Assembly: GCA_019321725.1 (NCBI GenBank)
Contig: CM033108.1
Location: 6,652,060-6,716,059 of the forward strand
Length of the DNA: 64,000 bases
Source: Paulownia fortunei
Taxonomy: Eukaryota > Streptophyta > Magnoliopsida > Lamiales > Paulowniaceae
Direction: 5' to 3'
The translations under genes were made by a program, and so were the position numbers. A model generated the notes under the pieces. That model worked only from the letters and a program-made list of their open reading frames with translations, did no database searches and had not been told where the DNA came from. Below are positions 22,801 to 35,579 of the stretch, piece after piece. Numbering within the stretch: position 1 is the first letter of the stretch; each line of letters starts with the position of its first letter.

Positions 22801-25800
22801 GAATGTTTCGCCATAAGAGCCTAAAACTGAAGTTGATATGATTACCATTAAAAAACCTAAATTAAAGCAATACACTGACCTATGACCAACAATGAAGGGG
22901 TGCATTCCAGTTCTTGGGATATCAGAGCTGTTCCTGGCTGTTCTCTGAGTCACGGATGGAATCAAGGGTTGGTCTGCACCACCAATGCGGTTACTTGTAG
23001 CAAAAGGAGAAGAATGGTCCCAACTGTGATAATGTAAATCCATTGAAGGGAAAGCATAGGAATTGGGGACTTCACTTGGAACTGACGGGCCACTCCAGTG
23101 GTTATTAAAACTAGATCCATCTGAAACACTCCCACTTGATGCTGAAGAAGATGGATGAATTGGCCCAAAATAAGCAATGTACGGGCAAGCATGAGTTGTG
23201 GATGACACAGGCGTATGTTCAGCAAAGACGGCATGATGTCCAAGAAGATCATGATCTATGAAACAGCAAATGCTCCAATTACTACAGGCGCTTGATCTAA
23301 ACTTTAGCAGTTAGAAGTAATGAAATCTTACATGCACTTGATGAAAACTCTCCTTCACTGCAAAAAGCAAAGGAGTATTAGCCGAACAGCTAGTATATGA
23401 ACCCCAAAAAAGCATAACAGAGAAAAAATAAACAAGTACAGAAAAAATTAAAAAAAAAAGGCGAGAAATTTTCCAACTCCCCCCACAACCCCACCCCAAC
23501 CCCCACCCACCCGCAAAAAAGTAAATGAATAAATAAAAAATAAAAAGCCCTCTTCCTCCCTGTTGTTGAGGGTAGTCAAACAAGATACTACACCAAATAC
23601 CAAGCAGCTGCCAAAATGTCTCTCCACATGAACCAAAAACAAAAAGGAAGGCAACGCTAATCAAAATTAATCCAATTTGCATGTTTGCATATGTAGCATC
23701 TTATTAATTGCATCAGCTGGAAAGGCCATAAGACCTTTGTTAAGATTCTGAGTCACTTCCTCTAATATAGTATGAACATTGTTACAAAGCAATTTTGAGA
23801 ACTTTCGAAGACAAGAAACCAACATGGCCCCTCCAACTGAAGGGATTTCCTGCAATCCCTTTCATAAGCACCTCCGTCAACACTTGCATAAACAAAATAG
23901 ATGTGCTCATCTACAACAGCCAAGATTCATGTATAATGCGTTTTATTGTCAACTTGGAGTTCATTAAATTCAGATAGAACTAAACTGACAAAAAGACCTA
24001 ATCACGTTAGACATCAGTTCGATGACTGCAGGCTTGAAGACACTTATATTAGAGCTGGCTGAGCTTAATGTGAAAAAATCTGACCTGGGTCTTAACTATG
24101 AAGCTTAGCTTGTTTATTCCTCATCACTAGTCCAGCAAATAGTAAAGTTCAGTATAGACCTAACCAGCCAAATAGTCACTCTTCTCAACTGTTCAAGTTC
24201 ACAATAGGCTTCACAACAGAAATATTTATTCAGCCATTATTTAGATCACACAAAGAGAAGCTTTCAGATCAACGAGGTTAGCTGCTAGGCTTGCCAAACC
24301 TACAGAAATTGAAAATCAACAGCTTCTACCTCATCTAATCCTAGAAGCCTTATGCTGTTATCATCATTCTGGACAACCAATATCAAACTTTGGGACCAAT
24401 TGAATATCTTTCCAAACTCCACGCAATTTACAGTTGACACATTTGTATAACGAGTATTAAAGTTTCCCTCATCTCCAGCCTCAGACATCCATGCTAAGAA
24501 GCCTCCAGTATTCAGGCTATAAATGAACTACTCATACACAATAAAAAGCAGGTACAAATGCTAAGTGCATGAATCGCCATTGCCTGTCATATTCATATTG
24601 TTTGAGTCATGTTAGGATCATAAAAAGAAAACAAGGTTTAAATGAGGACGCCTCATCCAGCAGGTTGGTGATTAACAAAATGAAAAAAAAATTATAAGAA
24701 AAGAAATCTCAGATACTTTCATGTCCTTTCTTGATAGCTTCAAGCTTTCTTCTCCCAAATGTAAAGCTAGGACATGTACAAAACCAGCAATCAGTTCAAA
24801 AACCTAACATATTTCGCATCAGTATATTTCAAATGCTAAAAAGGTAAAGCTAGTCAACTGAGTCCTTATTAGGCAGTGAGGATAAAATGCCAAATGCAAA
24901 GATGGCCAATGCTATGATACCTTTTTAACGCTTCTAACATTGTCTGTCAGGTATACCTAGCAAAACTGTGAGAATGGTTCAACTAGGTAAGAGATGATGC
25001 TTACTCAAAAGATGAAGGGACCCTTGTTAATCCACTGAATGGACACCAATGAACTCCAAATGACTGCAAAATCCATTTACAGGAAATTAGTCAGTAAAAT
25101 CTAATCACCATAGGTTTGCAACTTATGTATACATACAAGCAGCTATAAGAGATAAAATGTTGACGTCAACAATGTCCAGTATTCAAATTTAACTGGAGTT
25201 CATTCAAAATCAAAGTAAATAACTACCAATAAGCCACATACTTCAATGGTGTCATGGCAAAAAAATTTATACAGTCTGGATAAATTAAAGACACTTGCAG
25301 GAAAAAGTGGTTTTATCTATTGAATCAAACCCTAACTCCATCAAGTATCAATTTCACAAGACCCTTCCGGAACATAGTAATAAACATAATAGGTTGTCAG
25401 AAAAAGTAAAAAAATTGACATTGGAGCGGAATTGGCATTCGTTTCATCAACAGCCAAAAAAACAATGAACAAATATGACAATATTCATGAAAATGGAAGT
25501 TAAAGACATCTAAGTTCCATTTCATTCATGTTTAGAATCGCAGATTTTTTGTAATATGATATAAAATAAGTCAAATATCTGAAGAAATCCACTGGGTTAA
25601 TCTGACAGCTAACATGTGATTACCGTACAGGGATTCCAATTGAAGCCTTAAGATACGCATAAGCTCATGTCAATATATACAGCATCAAAACAGAAGCAAC
25701 CATATGATGCTGCAGCCTGGTGTTCTCTCTTTTAAAGATATCAACTAATTCATACAGAAGAAATCCACAAAGAAGACAAAACTGCGCTCCATGTATCTCC

Positions 25801-28800
25801 TCTGATATTCCTCACTTTGTCTTCCTACTCTTTCTTCTTAATTTTTCACCTCAAGCAACCTAAGCCAGATCCAGCACATGGCCTGCTCCTATATACTCAT
25901 GACAAGTCAACATAGGTGATCTCGGGCTAACCTATGGATTCATGTGACGGATGGCCAGCCGAAAAGGTGTTTTCTACAAAGTGGTAAATATACTGATTGA
26001 GCGAAACTTGGAAAGAGTGAGGGGCGTGAAATTTAATTAAAAGAAACGACTCAAACAGGAAAGAAACAGACAATTAAAAGATGAGCGTAAAATATTATTC
26101 AAAAGGATCTAATTGCTGCTTGAATTGCTTCTCCGAATGAGCACTGAAAGCATGAAGAGGATGAACACAATTTAGGCTGTGGAGAGAGAGTGGAGCCTAA
26201 AGATGATGCACAAGCCAACATACTTTCACAATATAACGTTCACCTATGATTAAACTAACAACCCCTGTCAGCTCAAATATATAATAAGCTTCAGTAAAGG
26301 AATCACACCAATACAGATACTAATAACACGTGATATATCTCTGAAGCCTGGATGAGAATGTGATGAGTACAGACATGTTGAGGAATGCTTGATAAAATAA
26401 AAGAGGCCAAAACAACAGAACATAAACAGTGCATTTTAATTTGCGATGTTAACGTCATAGCACATCACAAATGGTATAGCCTTCACCCAAAATGAAATAA
26501 TACTCCAGGAGATGACAATTGTAAAGAAGATCAGGTGTAAAGGCACAAAAGATGAAATGCCTCAAATATGCTCTTTAGGAACATATAGTAAATCAAGAAG
26601 TCATGTAAATGACAAAAATGTTGAGCATTCAGAAGATAAAACAATGAAGACAAAAAAAGAAAATGCAGCCAATTCCCAACATGAGAATATAAATAAACCC
26701 TCAGAAAAACAATGGATTAGATTTAGAGAATGACCATTTCTGAATAACTTAAATCATATAGATCCTCATCATGGGCCCAATCATCCATGCTAAACTCAGG
26801 TAGTGGACGACTACCATTTGCATATAGCCATTGTCCTTTTTCAATTTTCCGACAGTTGGGACACTGCATTGCTCCCTTAATATTGAATGCTGAACCTATG
26901 CAATCTGTATACATCATGGCAAATACATAATAAAGTGAGAAGCAAAACAGCAGTTTCCTAAACATCTAACTGAGAAATAAAGCATTGTGTGCTATAACAA
27001 ATAAAAAATGAACAAGAGAACTTAATGACCTCATGCTAGAGAAACATTTCCATGAAAGCAGTGCAACATAAAAGTAAAGGATAAGAAGTTCTATAAATAT
27101 CTTGTATACAGAACAATGCAAAACAACGCACTCCATATCAAGCAGGAGTTCTTTGAGTTCTTTCTAGCGTTGCATAATTGCTTATCACTTCCAAAATGAT
27201 AGGTTATTGGCCTGAAACATAAGGACCAAAATGTGCTAGAAAGGTGCTTGGGTGTTGCTGCAACCATTAAATGACCAGTTCTGACAATGATTAACCATTT
27301 TACCTACCAACAAGTCAGAAGTGGGAAAATAGAGAAAACGCAGGGACATGCAATTAACTGGCCATTTGTTCAGCAGAAAGGTTAATTGCTGCAAATCAAA
27401 GTTTGCAAAAACAAGTCATCCTTCTCATGCATATTTTGCATAACTTTTCTACTGAACTCTTACACCAATTGTATCAATCTCCACATACATGAACTAACCA
27501 TCCACGGCTAAACTCATCGGCAACTTCTCACACAAAGGTCGCCCTTCTTTACAGTAATGATATGGCAAACTATAAGGTATTAATAACCTCAGGACCGCAA
27601 TTTATACATCCCCAAGTATTTGGAGAACTTTCCTTGGAAAAATACCAAATACTCACAGAAAATAAATTCATCCCATTTACAATCCTTTGAAAACATCAGA
27701 TAATTGAAAACTATATTTCAAGAAATCAGACAGACTAATTTCCTTCCATTTTTAGGATATTTTAGAGAAAATCTATTATGCTTTAGGCTACCATGTCATC
27801 CTTCAAGGTTTATCCATCACATCAAATGCTGAGTGATTTGGAAGTTAATTCAATTAATCAAAGTTTGTCTCGACTGAGATGCACAAACATCATAAGTTCC
27901 AGCATAGACTTGTTAAATGCTAATAGAATAAGAAGCATTTAATATACAGCTACCAAAAAATATTTAGAAACTACACGTAGTAGTTACTATTTTAGGTCTT
28001 ACACATTGTCTATTGGGCCCAAAAAAAAAGAAAAATTCATGCAGTATTTTGGCAACTAATAGTATCTGTTTCCTATCATGGAATGGGATTAACAAAATTC
28101 ATTCACTATTATCAAGACTTAAAACCAACCTTTATTTCACAAACTTACTTCCATATTAAGGCACATGTACGTCAAACCATAAAATCAAAGAAATTGTGCT
28201 TACTAGAGTTGAACAAAAATAGATGGATGCCATCAATAGTGAACACTGCTGCCTAATTAACCAATGATAATGTAGGGGAGAAAATCATGGCATGTACATT
28301 GAAAAAGTAGCCAACTAATGCCTGTATGGTATTGGTAAACATGGACATGCAATACGTAGTTAGTAAAAGCAACTGGATCAGTGGCAAGCAATAAACAGGT
28401 ACAAGTTTTTCTGAGCTGAGCTCAAAAAAATGTAAAAAAGATGTGATACTTTGTAAAGTTATAGCATTTTACAACCCCAATTCTTCCTTTCACTTTGGAT
28501 TTTATGCAACATAACATGAAAGTTCAAGTCTAAATATAATTGGTAACAAGCGTATCTCTTAACTTAGGAACCTGACATCTCCCATAAAATAAAAAGAAAA
28601 AACAATACATTTAAAATGATTGCTTTCTAAAAACATACTAATCATAAGATATCACTGATCTCACATTAAAATATTGCCATATTTGATAGCATCAGCCCAA
28701 TGTAGTAAGTGCTTGTAGTTGTGGCTAACATGGCAACTCTTCTAAATTATACTCTGCATCCCAAATCGAATGTCAGCTATGCTATCAAATTTCTATAAAC

Positions 28801-31651
28801 TAACTTAGTCCATCGTTCCTTGAAAGTTTTGCTATTGTAAAATTGAATCTTAATACTCCATTGGCCATGTTGTGTAATAATCCCTCCGTCCCAATTCCAA
28901 TGTTCATGTTTGAGGTGGAACGGAGTTTCTGAGAGCTGAAAAGGTAATAGTTGGGGATATCTTTACATTGTCAACCTCAATGGCAGTGGTTGACAGTTAG
29001 TGGAGTTATATGATTATATTAAGTCAAAGGGTACTTTTGAAATAAAATTGTTCCTATAGGAAATACTAGAACATTATTTGTAAACATCCCGAAAAGGAAA
29101 GAGGAGCATTAATAGTGGAGAAAGAGAGTATTGTTTAAAACAATTTAAGCAAATTTACTAAATTGATCAATATATCATTTGTAAAAAGATTCAAGTTCAC
29201 TAGTCAACACAAGACATTCATGACAAAGGGAGTATTAAATACATTGAATCAACACATAATGTGAGAAAAATCATAGTTGATTGTTTGCAAAAACCAATTT
29301 AAGGTTGCATTTCAAGCTAATAAAGAAACTATGGTGGAGCTTGATTATTAAAGAAATTGTTTCAAATACTTTTCCTAGGAAAAACAAAATCTTTACTAAA
29401 AGCGTGCACCTTCTAGTTGCTAACTAGAAAACAAAGGATAAATTCCAACTGAAAAGTAAATCGCTATAATGCATGACCCATAGCATGATGAAAATAATTT
29501 TAGATTCCAAGGCTAACGAGATCAACTAGTGAGCTGAATTACTCAAATGACCTGGTTATGATTAGTAACCACCCCCAAGCTTCAAAGCCTATGCCTAAAT
29601 GATTTTTTCTTTTCATGACTGATGAGATGATCTGATTACCATCAAAGCCACGTCAAAACTTGGTAATAATAATAACAATAATAATAAATCAAAATGGTGA
29701 GAATGGACCTGCTAGCTAAAATCTAAAGAATTATGTTTTTCAACTAGCTTTGGTAGTGAAGAAGATTTACAATGTTCACCATAAGTGGGGATTCTTGATA
29801 GTATTTATTATTATTGTTATTATTTTTACCAAGTTTTGACGTGGCTTTGATGGTAATCAGTTCATCTCATCTGTCATGATGGTGAGAATGGACCTGCTCG
29901 CTAAAATCTAAAGAATTATGTTTTTCAACTAGCTTTGGTAGTGAAGAAGATTTACAATGTTCACCATAAGTGGGGATTCTTGATAGTATCCTCTCCCATA
30001 TAGAATAAAAAGATTCTGAGATCATCAATGCTTTACAAACTTGCTTCTAGTTACTTTGCTTGGACTAAAAAAACAAAAATCCTTGTGGACTTTCAAGCTA
30101 ACTTGATCTTCCTGAGTTCAAAAGAAGCTTGATTCAAAGAACAATCTATTTCCACAGTATTCTGCACATTATTTGTAACGAAGGATGCTTTTTAGGTTGA
30201 AAAATTGCTACCATTAGTCCAAATATTATTAGATCTAGAGATGGCTGCAGATTTTATCAGTATTTTAGATCTGGAAAAGTTAAGAAATCATGAGGGTTCA
30301 CTTAGGACTAACATCAAGACACGCACGGCTCAGTAAATAAGGAGCACTGTCCTAAATGAACAAAATTTCAAGATGACTTGAAGCTAAAAGTGGATAGTGC
30401 AGCAGCAACAAAAGCATAGTGCACGAGAAAAATAATAGAAGATTTGAAAGCTTTCCATAAGGTGTGATTATAAGTAATCTTACCCAGAGAACGTACAAAG
30501 AAGTTATTTTCATAATTTGGTTCCTAAAAAAATTATGAAAAGTATGAGACTACCCAGTTAAGAAATTCTTAACCTTTCAATTTCTCATTTCAACAAGCTC
30601 TGAATTTCAAGTACTCATAGAGACAAATTTTTGAAGGAGAACCATCTTTACTCTTAAGTTTCTTATTTTGCTCCCAGTTGAGTGAAAACATTTTCTTCCT
30701 TCTCCCACTTCCAGAATTAATTTATGTAGATTTCATCATTTAAAGCATGTCAATTAGATTTCTTCATCCAGCACTCAAAACCATATTGCAAGGTGAGTCT
30801 AGACTTTTTTCTATTTTTTATCATAACTAATTCATAAAGCGGATCCATGGCTCACAATCAAAAGCGGGTTTGTCACCAAAATTCGATCTTCAAATAGCAA
30901 GACTCTATCTACCTGGATTTTTTTCCCCAGCAGGTTAATAGTGTGACATGCAAATGCAAAACAGAGCACTTACTATCCACTGCTATAACTGATTCCAAAT
31001 TTTACTGGCATATATACTACCCCTCCCACATCAGGGAAATTACATAATGGCATAAATCAAGGCCCCGCATGATTTTACTATATCCAAAAATCCAACATTG
31101 GACTAAATCGCCAAAAAGATAAAAAGGACACTACATGGAGAGTGCATTTCAACACAGTAATGACCTCCCCAACTCGCTCTCTGTCACCTAATTAAGAAAT
31201 TTTTCCAAGCCAGCAAACTACAATTTGAAAATTCAAAGTCGATTCCCAGATATTTTCCACTAATCCAATACTCCCACCGACACTTCACTCCCAGATCCTG
31301 AAACCAGATGAACTGCACCCTCTAATTGAGGGATAACCAACCAACCACACTGATCTAACAAACAATCTCAATACAAACCAATGAATTACAGCTCTTCACT
31401 CCAAGCCAAAATTCACGAGTTGCCATAGAATCAGGGCAGATAAAATTAGTTAGATCACGATTGTTGCTGAATGAATTGCAAATTTATCACTCACCGAGAT
31501 GGAATTGATGGCCGCATTGAAGCTTAGCCCAAGATCTATCCCCGTTGTCAGTCACCACCTCCAAACAAATGGAGCACGACACCGCCGCCGCCGCCACTTT
31601 GCATCCGCCTCCATCGCCGTCGTCGATAAGATCAGCATCTCCCAATCCCAT
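19899..31651 (-). CDS. RFI2: RING-H2 E3 ubiquitin ligase, RFI2-like (complete, six exons, 418 aa)
   Basis: Minus-strand exons are 31651-31495, 26904-26735, 25063-25005, 23357-23332, 23255-22880 and 20367-19899. They sum to 1257 bases with matching phases and GT-AG borders. The protein starts MGLGDADLIDDGDGGG. A RING-H2 finger spans residues 26-70: CSIC (26, 29), CGHQFH (46, 48, 51), C54, then CPNC (67, 70). It continues EKGQWLYANGS, PEFSMDDWAHDEDLY and GVHWCPFSGL, followed by a long Ser/Pro/His-rich region and the C-terminal GSERMPSQNRS. RING order and the GQWLYANG/DDW/HWCPF blocks match Arabidopsis RFI2 (RED AND FAR-RED INSENSITIVE 2), a RING protein in phytochrome-to-clock signalling, and its paralogues. 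E3 activity is inferred from the intact zinc ligands. Intron 1 (4590 bp) splits the RING finger at codon 53. RFI2 is 358 aa as I recall it, so the tail is longer here. Orthologue versus paralogue is unresolved. Confidence 0.87.
20368..22879 (-). other. intron 5 of the RFI2-like gene with a G-rich block
   Basis: A 2512-base intron. Its middle (about 21135-21490) is strongly G-rich on the plus strand with many GGG and GGGG runs, preceded by a TCTA repeat near 21103-21118. 21500-22150 is AT-rich. The open frames in the G-rich block run on both strands with no domain and are not genes. The block may be part of an inserted transposon, but no terminal repeats could be defined. Confidence 0.6.
23332..23357 (-). 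other. 26-nt micro-exon (exon 4) of the RFI2-like gene
   Basis: It lies between an acceptor (cag at 23358-23360 read on minus) and a gtaaga donor, and encodes the GEFSSSA stretch. It is needed to keep phase between exon 3 (ending GA) and exon 5 (starting AT): together they read DEGEFSSSAYHDLLGHH. Confidence 0.8.
28879..29236. mobile_element. Stowaway-like MITE
   Basis: The left end reads TAATCCCTCCGTCCCAATTC and the right end, as reverse complement, TAATACTCCCTTTGTCATG. Both resemble the Stowaway terminal consensus CTCCCTCCGTYYC next to TA. It is about 360 bases, non-coding, and lies within the first intron of the RFI2-like gene. The right end is degraded, so the borders are approximate. Confidence 0.55.
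29614..29989. repeat. interleaved inverted and direct repeats (A-D-A'-D)
   Basis: A 75-bp arm (29614-29688) is followed by a 111-bp unit (29694-29804), then by the near-perfect reverse complement of the arm (29804-29878), then by a second copy of the 111-bp unit (29879-29989). The direct copies differ at about one base (GCTAGCT versus GCTCGCT). The arms share TGGTAATCAG/CTGATTACCA and GACGTGGCTTTGATGGT. The arrangement suggests a template-switch event. Confidence 0.9.
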
Positions 31652-31760
31652 AATTTAAAACGAATCGCCAATTTCCAAAAACCCTAACTTATTACTACCT
31701 AAATCAAAAATTGCTCCGCCTAAATGGAATTACATATATAACAGATTAACTTAATAAATT
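31652..31760 (-). promoter_or_regulatory. 5' UTR and core promoter of the RFI2-like gene with telo-box
   Basis: Upstream of the ATG (read on minus), TATATATGTA at 31731-31740 is a plausible TATA box about 85 bases before the start codon. Between them, AAAACCCTAA on the plus strand (31678-31687) is a telo-box-type motif common near transcription starts of plant genes. The exact start site is inferred only. Confidence 0.45.
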
Positions 31761-32489
31761 TGGACGAATTTTTGGCATAAAATTAACGAGTTCAGATGGG
31801 AGTTTGGGGAAGTAGAGAGAGAAACAGATGAAAAAGAGATGAAGGAAAGTGTCAACCTTCTGTTCTTTTCTTTCTATTTTCCTAATTTTCCTCACTCTAT
31901 TCACCGTTGGAATTGGGATTTTCTTTTCGTTCTTTCTTCTTTTTTTCTTTTTATATTGTTTTCCTGTCTTAAAGCGTACGATTTTTTTTTGCGAACTGGT
32001 TAACTGCTGTCCCAAGCAAGGGATAAGGAGAGAGAGACACTTCTGGACGGCTGGGATTAGGCACCGTTTGGTAAGTCTCAAAGGACTGTTTGGTAATGTT
32101 TTGTTATGACTTTGTGAGACATGATCAATATATGCTCATTATAATTTTACTCTTTGGATTTGATGGCAATGTAACATGAAAATATTATAGTAGTATCCTA
32201 TTATTTAACTGATTGGTTGCTTTTATACTATTATATATTTGTATTTATTTAATATTAATTGATTAATTTTATAATTAATTAAATTTAAATAAAATCTAAT
32301 ATAGGATATGATTGCGCATATTATGAAAATCATTAAATTTGTCTTCATGACATTGATTGTAAATTATTTTAAGTTAAGAATAATGAGACGGACACTAATA
32401 AAGTCATCAATACTTAAACTTACGATACATGCTAGCAAGAATAATATATCATTTCATGAAGATTGGTATAAAAATATTATTATATGTAT
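31761..32489. other. upstream region of the RFI2-like gene
   Basis: T/C-rich and then AT-rich sequence with no domain-bearing frame. It probably contains further promoter sequence of the minus-strand RING gene up to about 32100, passing into repeat-derived DNA. Confidence 0.4.
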
Positions 32490-33430
32490 GTGTTTGCTTG
32501 TTAGGAAATATATACCAATTTCAGTGGGATCAAGAAATTTTTAGATGAAAATAAAATATTATTGAATATATAATTTCCACATTACGATAATACAAAAGTT
32601 AGTCCTTGGACGCGGACACAAGATGATTGTGTTTTAATTTATTCTCCGATTATAGATTTGTACAAGGAAAATATTTTAGGTGTGATTTAATAATATATAG
32701 AGGTTAATTAGTGGTCAATAAAAGATCCATCATCTATATAAATAAATTGAAAAAATCTCGCATGTTTTTTATACTTCTTGACTTGAAAGTCTTGAGGTAG
32801 ACCTCATATGTTCTTTATGTTTTTTGATGTGAAAGTTTTTTGCCAAGGCTAGATCAAAGTTAGAAAATGAGTTTTAAATTTTATTATTAAGTCAAGTAAT
32901 TATGAAATAATACATCCAATCGGGAGATTAGTTCTTCCATGATATTCGTAATTAAAAATATTCTATTTTATCTATATATAGGCCTTTACGACATGTGTTA
33001 GACATGAACTGATTGATAAATTCTTAGAATTAAGAAATTAATTTTAAATTGATTAATTATTTGATTAATTGATTATAATAATTTTAATTATTTAATTTAG
33101 TCATAAAAAGTTGTGAATCTACTAGCCTTTTGCTTAATTTAAAGAGTCACACACTAATTTATATAAATCCATTTATTACTAATAAAAAAAATTAATTTTT
33201 GGATTAAATGTAATAATTGATTGAATTAATCAATTTATTATACAATTAGTTCAAGTATCGAATTCATGTAATTAATTAATTGGACCAATGAGACTTGGAG
33301 AATTCTAAATGAACTAATTAATTAGTTAATTAGTTCAATTAATTAAATAGACCTTAATTAATTCATATAGTGGATTAATTAAATTAACTAAAGGGATCAA
33401 TTATTTAGATTCAATTAATTTTTTGGCTTA
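32490..33430 (+). mobile_element. decayed copia LTR fragment (plus orientation)
   Basis: Shares ordered landmarks with the LTR starting at 61388. These are TTGCTTGTTAGG, then CACATTACGATAATACAAAAGT-like sequence, GGTTAATTAGTGGTCAATAA, GATCCATCA, and an AAAGAGTCACACAC segment followed by AT-rich TTAATTAAT stretches. The LTR start is missing. Probably a truncated or solo LTR. Confidence 0.6.
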
Positions 33431-34317
33431 GGTCCAAAGTATATGGATTTGATGGGATTATAACCCACTAAAAATTAGAAAATGAAAAATTTTATTACTA
33501 GAAGAAGAAGGAAATAGGGTAACTTGATTGTTTGGAAAACAACCTCGCGGAGGTGAAATCTTATACTAAATGGAAGACGGATTATACAGATGAAGGGGAA
33601 GTCTAAATGTTAGGTTCACATAAGCTTTGGGGAGACACGTAGAGCAATGGAATTTTAAAATTTTACCAAGCATGCAAATTATGGCATACATATATACATC
33701 CTGGTGTTATCACAATTTGACGGATTATGCATATTTAATTCTTATGTAGAAAATTTAAAATTTTTACTTATGATCTTTCTATTGAGTGCAGCAGAATTTA
33801 AAATGATGCAAATCGTATTCAATTTCCCACTACTAAGATTGGGAGTTCTTTAATTAAATCATCATCACAAATTCAAAGCCCAATGGTAAAACCAATTCAC
33901 AGTAAAAATTTCAAATGGGTCTCCTCTAAATTTATTCATACATTCGATACGAAATCAAATTTATGTCATGATGTTTAATTCGATAATTCTTATATAATGA
34001 ATTGATGTTTAATGTTCTTGAAAGCGAAACACAAACACTTTGTTTGTTTATAGGTATATGGTTTTTGAGTTCTTTAATTTAAAAGAATAGAATAAAAGAA
34101 CACAAAAAAACAAAAAAACAAAAAAAAGAAGCCAAGTGGTCGGTTTTTTAGGGCAAGAATCAGCTGGTTTTTGTTGATTTCTTGCTTCAAAATGCCCCTC
34201 AAAACCGTCCATAATGGGGCTTTTAACCCTCACATCCTGTCTCGATAAGTCTCCCAATTTTTGTAGGATTCAATCTCTTTAAAATAGTTTTCTTATGTAT
34301 CAAGAATTTTTTTATGG

Positions 34318-34728
34318 ATAAAACGGACTGGACCGGTCAGTTTAATCGAAAATCAGAAATCGGTCCGATCTGATTAGGCATATAAAATTAAATTTTAAGT
34401 CAAAACTGGTTAAAAACCGATCAAACCGGTTTGATCGGTTTTATTTTTTATTTTTTATTTTTTATTTTTTATTTTTTAAAAAAGTTTAAATTTGATATTT
34501 TGTTATATTTATGTGGTTATTTGGATTTTGTGTTTTGTTATATTATTTAGGTAGTTATTTTTTTTTTTTACATTTAAAATATATTACATAACAATTATTC
34601 TATTATATTATCATTTAACATAATATAATAAGAAAATATAATCAATTTTCATTCTAGACAGGTAACCAAATCGATTTTGCTATTGATTAGCAGCTCAACC
34701 AGTCGAACCGGTTCAACCGTTGGTCGGA
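34318..34728. repeat. possible terminal-inverted-repeat MITE rich in CCGGT motifs
   Basis: The left side has GGACTGGACCGGTCAGTTTAA and the right side, as reverse complement, CGGTTGAACCGGTTCGACTGG, both dense in ACCGGTT. A TTTTTATTTTTTA array lies inside (34440-34480). Similar CCGGTT-rich elements are common in plants. No target duplication was found. Confidence 0.4.
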
Positions 34729-34739
34729 TCTCATTGAAC

Positions 34740-35390
34740 TTAGGGTTAAAATATATTAAGTCCATTTAATTGATACATCAATTAAATCATTAAACTCATC
34801 ATAAGAATTAGTTAAAACTCGTTTAACTAATTTATTATTCTAATTAGAATTCTCTTAATCTCATTAGTCTAACCAATTGATCATTAATTAATTAAATTAA
34901 TTCAATACTTGAAACAATTGAACCTAATAAATTAATTAATATAATTAATTTATTTATTTAATCCAACAATTGAATTATTTCGTTTAGCAAGAAACGCACT
35001 TGTCCAAATTAATGTGTGACCTCGTAGGTTCACTAATAAACCAGTAGTGAGCTTACAACTCTTGTGACTTAATTGAACAATTAAAATTATTATGATTAAT
35101 TAATACAATTAATTAATTTTCTTAAAATTAATTCTTTAATTCTAAGAATTCACCAATCACGTAAAGTAGCAAACTTTTTTATATATAAGTACAATGCATG
35201 TATGGTCCTTTTATCAATTAGTCTCTCAATCGAACTTAGGGTATGGATACCTAGTCTATACTTAAATAACCCAAGAACTATGTTGTTCATTCCTAGTTAC
35301 TTGTCTCCATAATGAATTAGAAAATTCTTTTCGAACTTCATTCAAGTTTGGCCAATGATTTCCAAGTCAAGAATTATGGAAAAGCATATG
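34740..35390 (-). mobile_element. decayed copia LTR fragment (minus orientation)
   Basis: On the minus strand it carries the same landmarks as 32490-33430 and 61388-62780: the AGGTCACACA-type segment, AT-rich AATTAATTA stretches and a CCATACCCTAAG-type block. It faces the 32490-33430 fragment, so the two form an inverted pair around about 1.3 kb. Confidence 0.5.
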
Positions 35391-35579
35391 AAATTCGCTT
35401 ATTCATTTAGGGGGCTATTTACTTTTTTTTATTGGGATACAAAATGATTGATAAAAAATACGATGAGTTGTGAAATTGAGATTGTATTATCAATTAATAT
35501 CATATGCTTTATAGGAATGAGCAATAAGATTTGATTTTCATTGCCTAAATTATCCTAAGCAATAAGATTAGATTTGCAT

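Larger units (their letters stand above)
26905..31494 (-). other. intron 1 of the RFI2-like gene (4.6 kb)
   Basis: This long intron interrupts the RING finger after the Leu at residue 52. It contains a Stowaway-like MITE (28879-29236) and an interleaved inverted/direct repeat (29614-29989). No other coding or RNA feature was seen in it. Confidence 0.75.

Noticed and set aside
22962..23252. Hydrophobic minus-strand frame, membrane-like
   Set aside because: Wrong frame of exon 5 of the RFI2-like gene; the spliced frame has family homology.
31499..31687. Plus-strand frame starting MELMAALKLS
   Set aside because: Antisense shadow of exon 1 of the RFI2-like gene.
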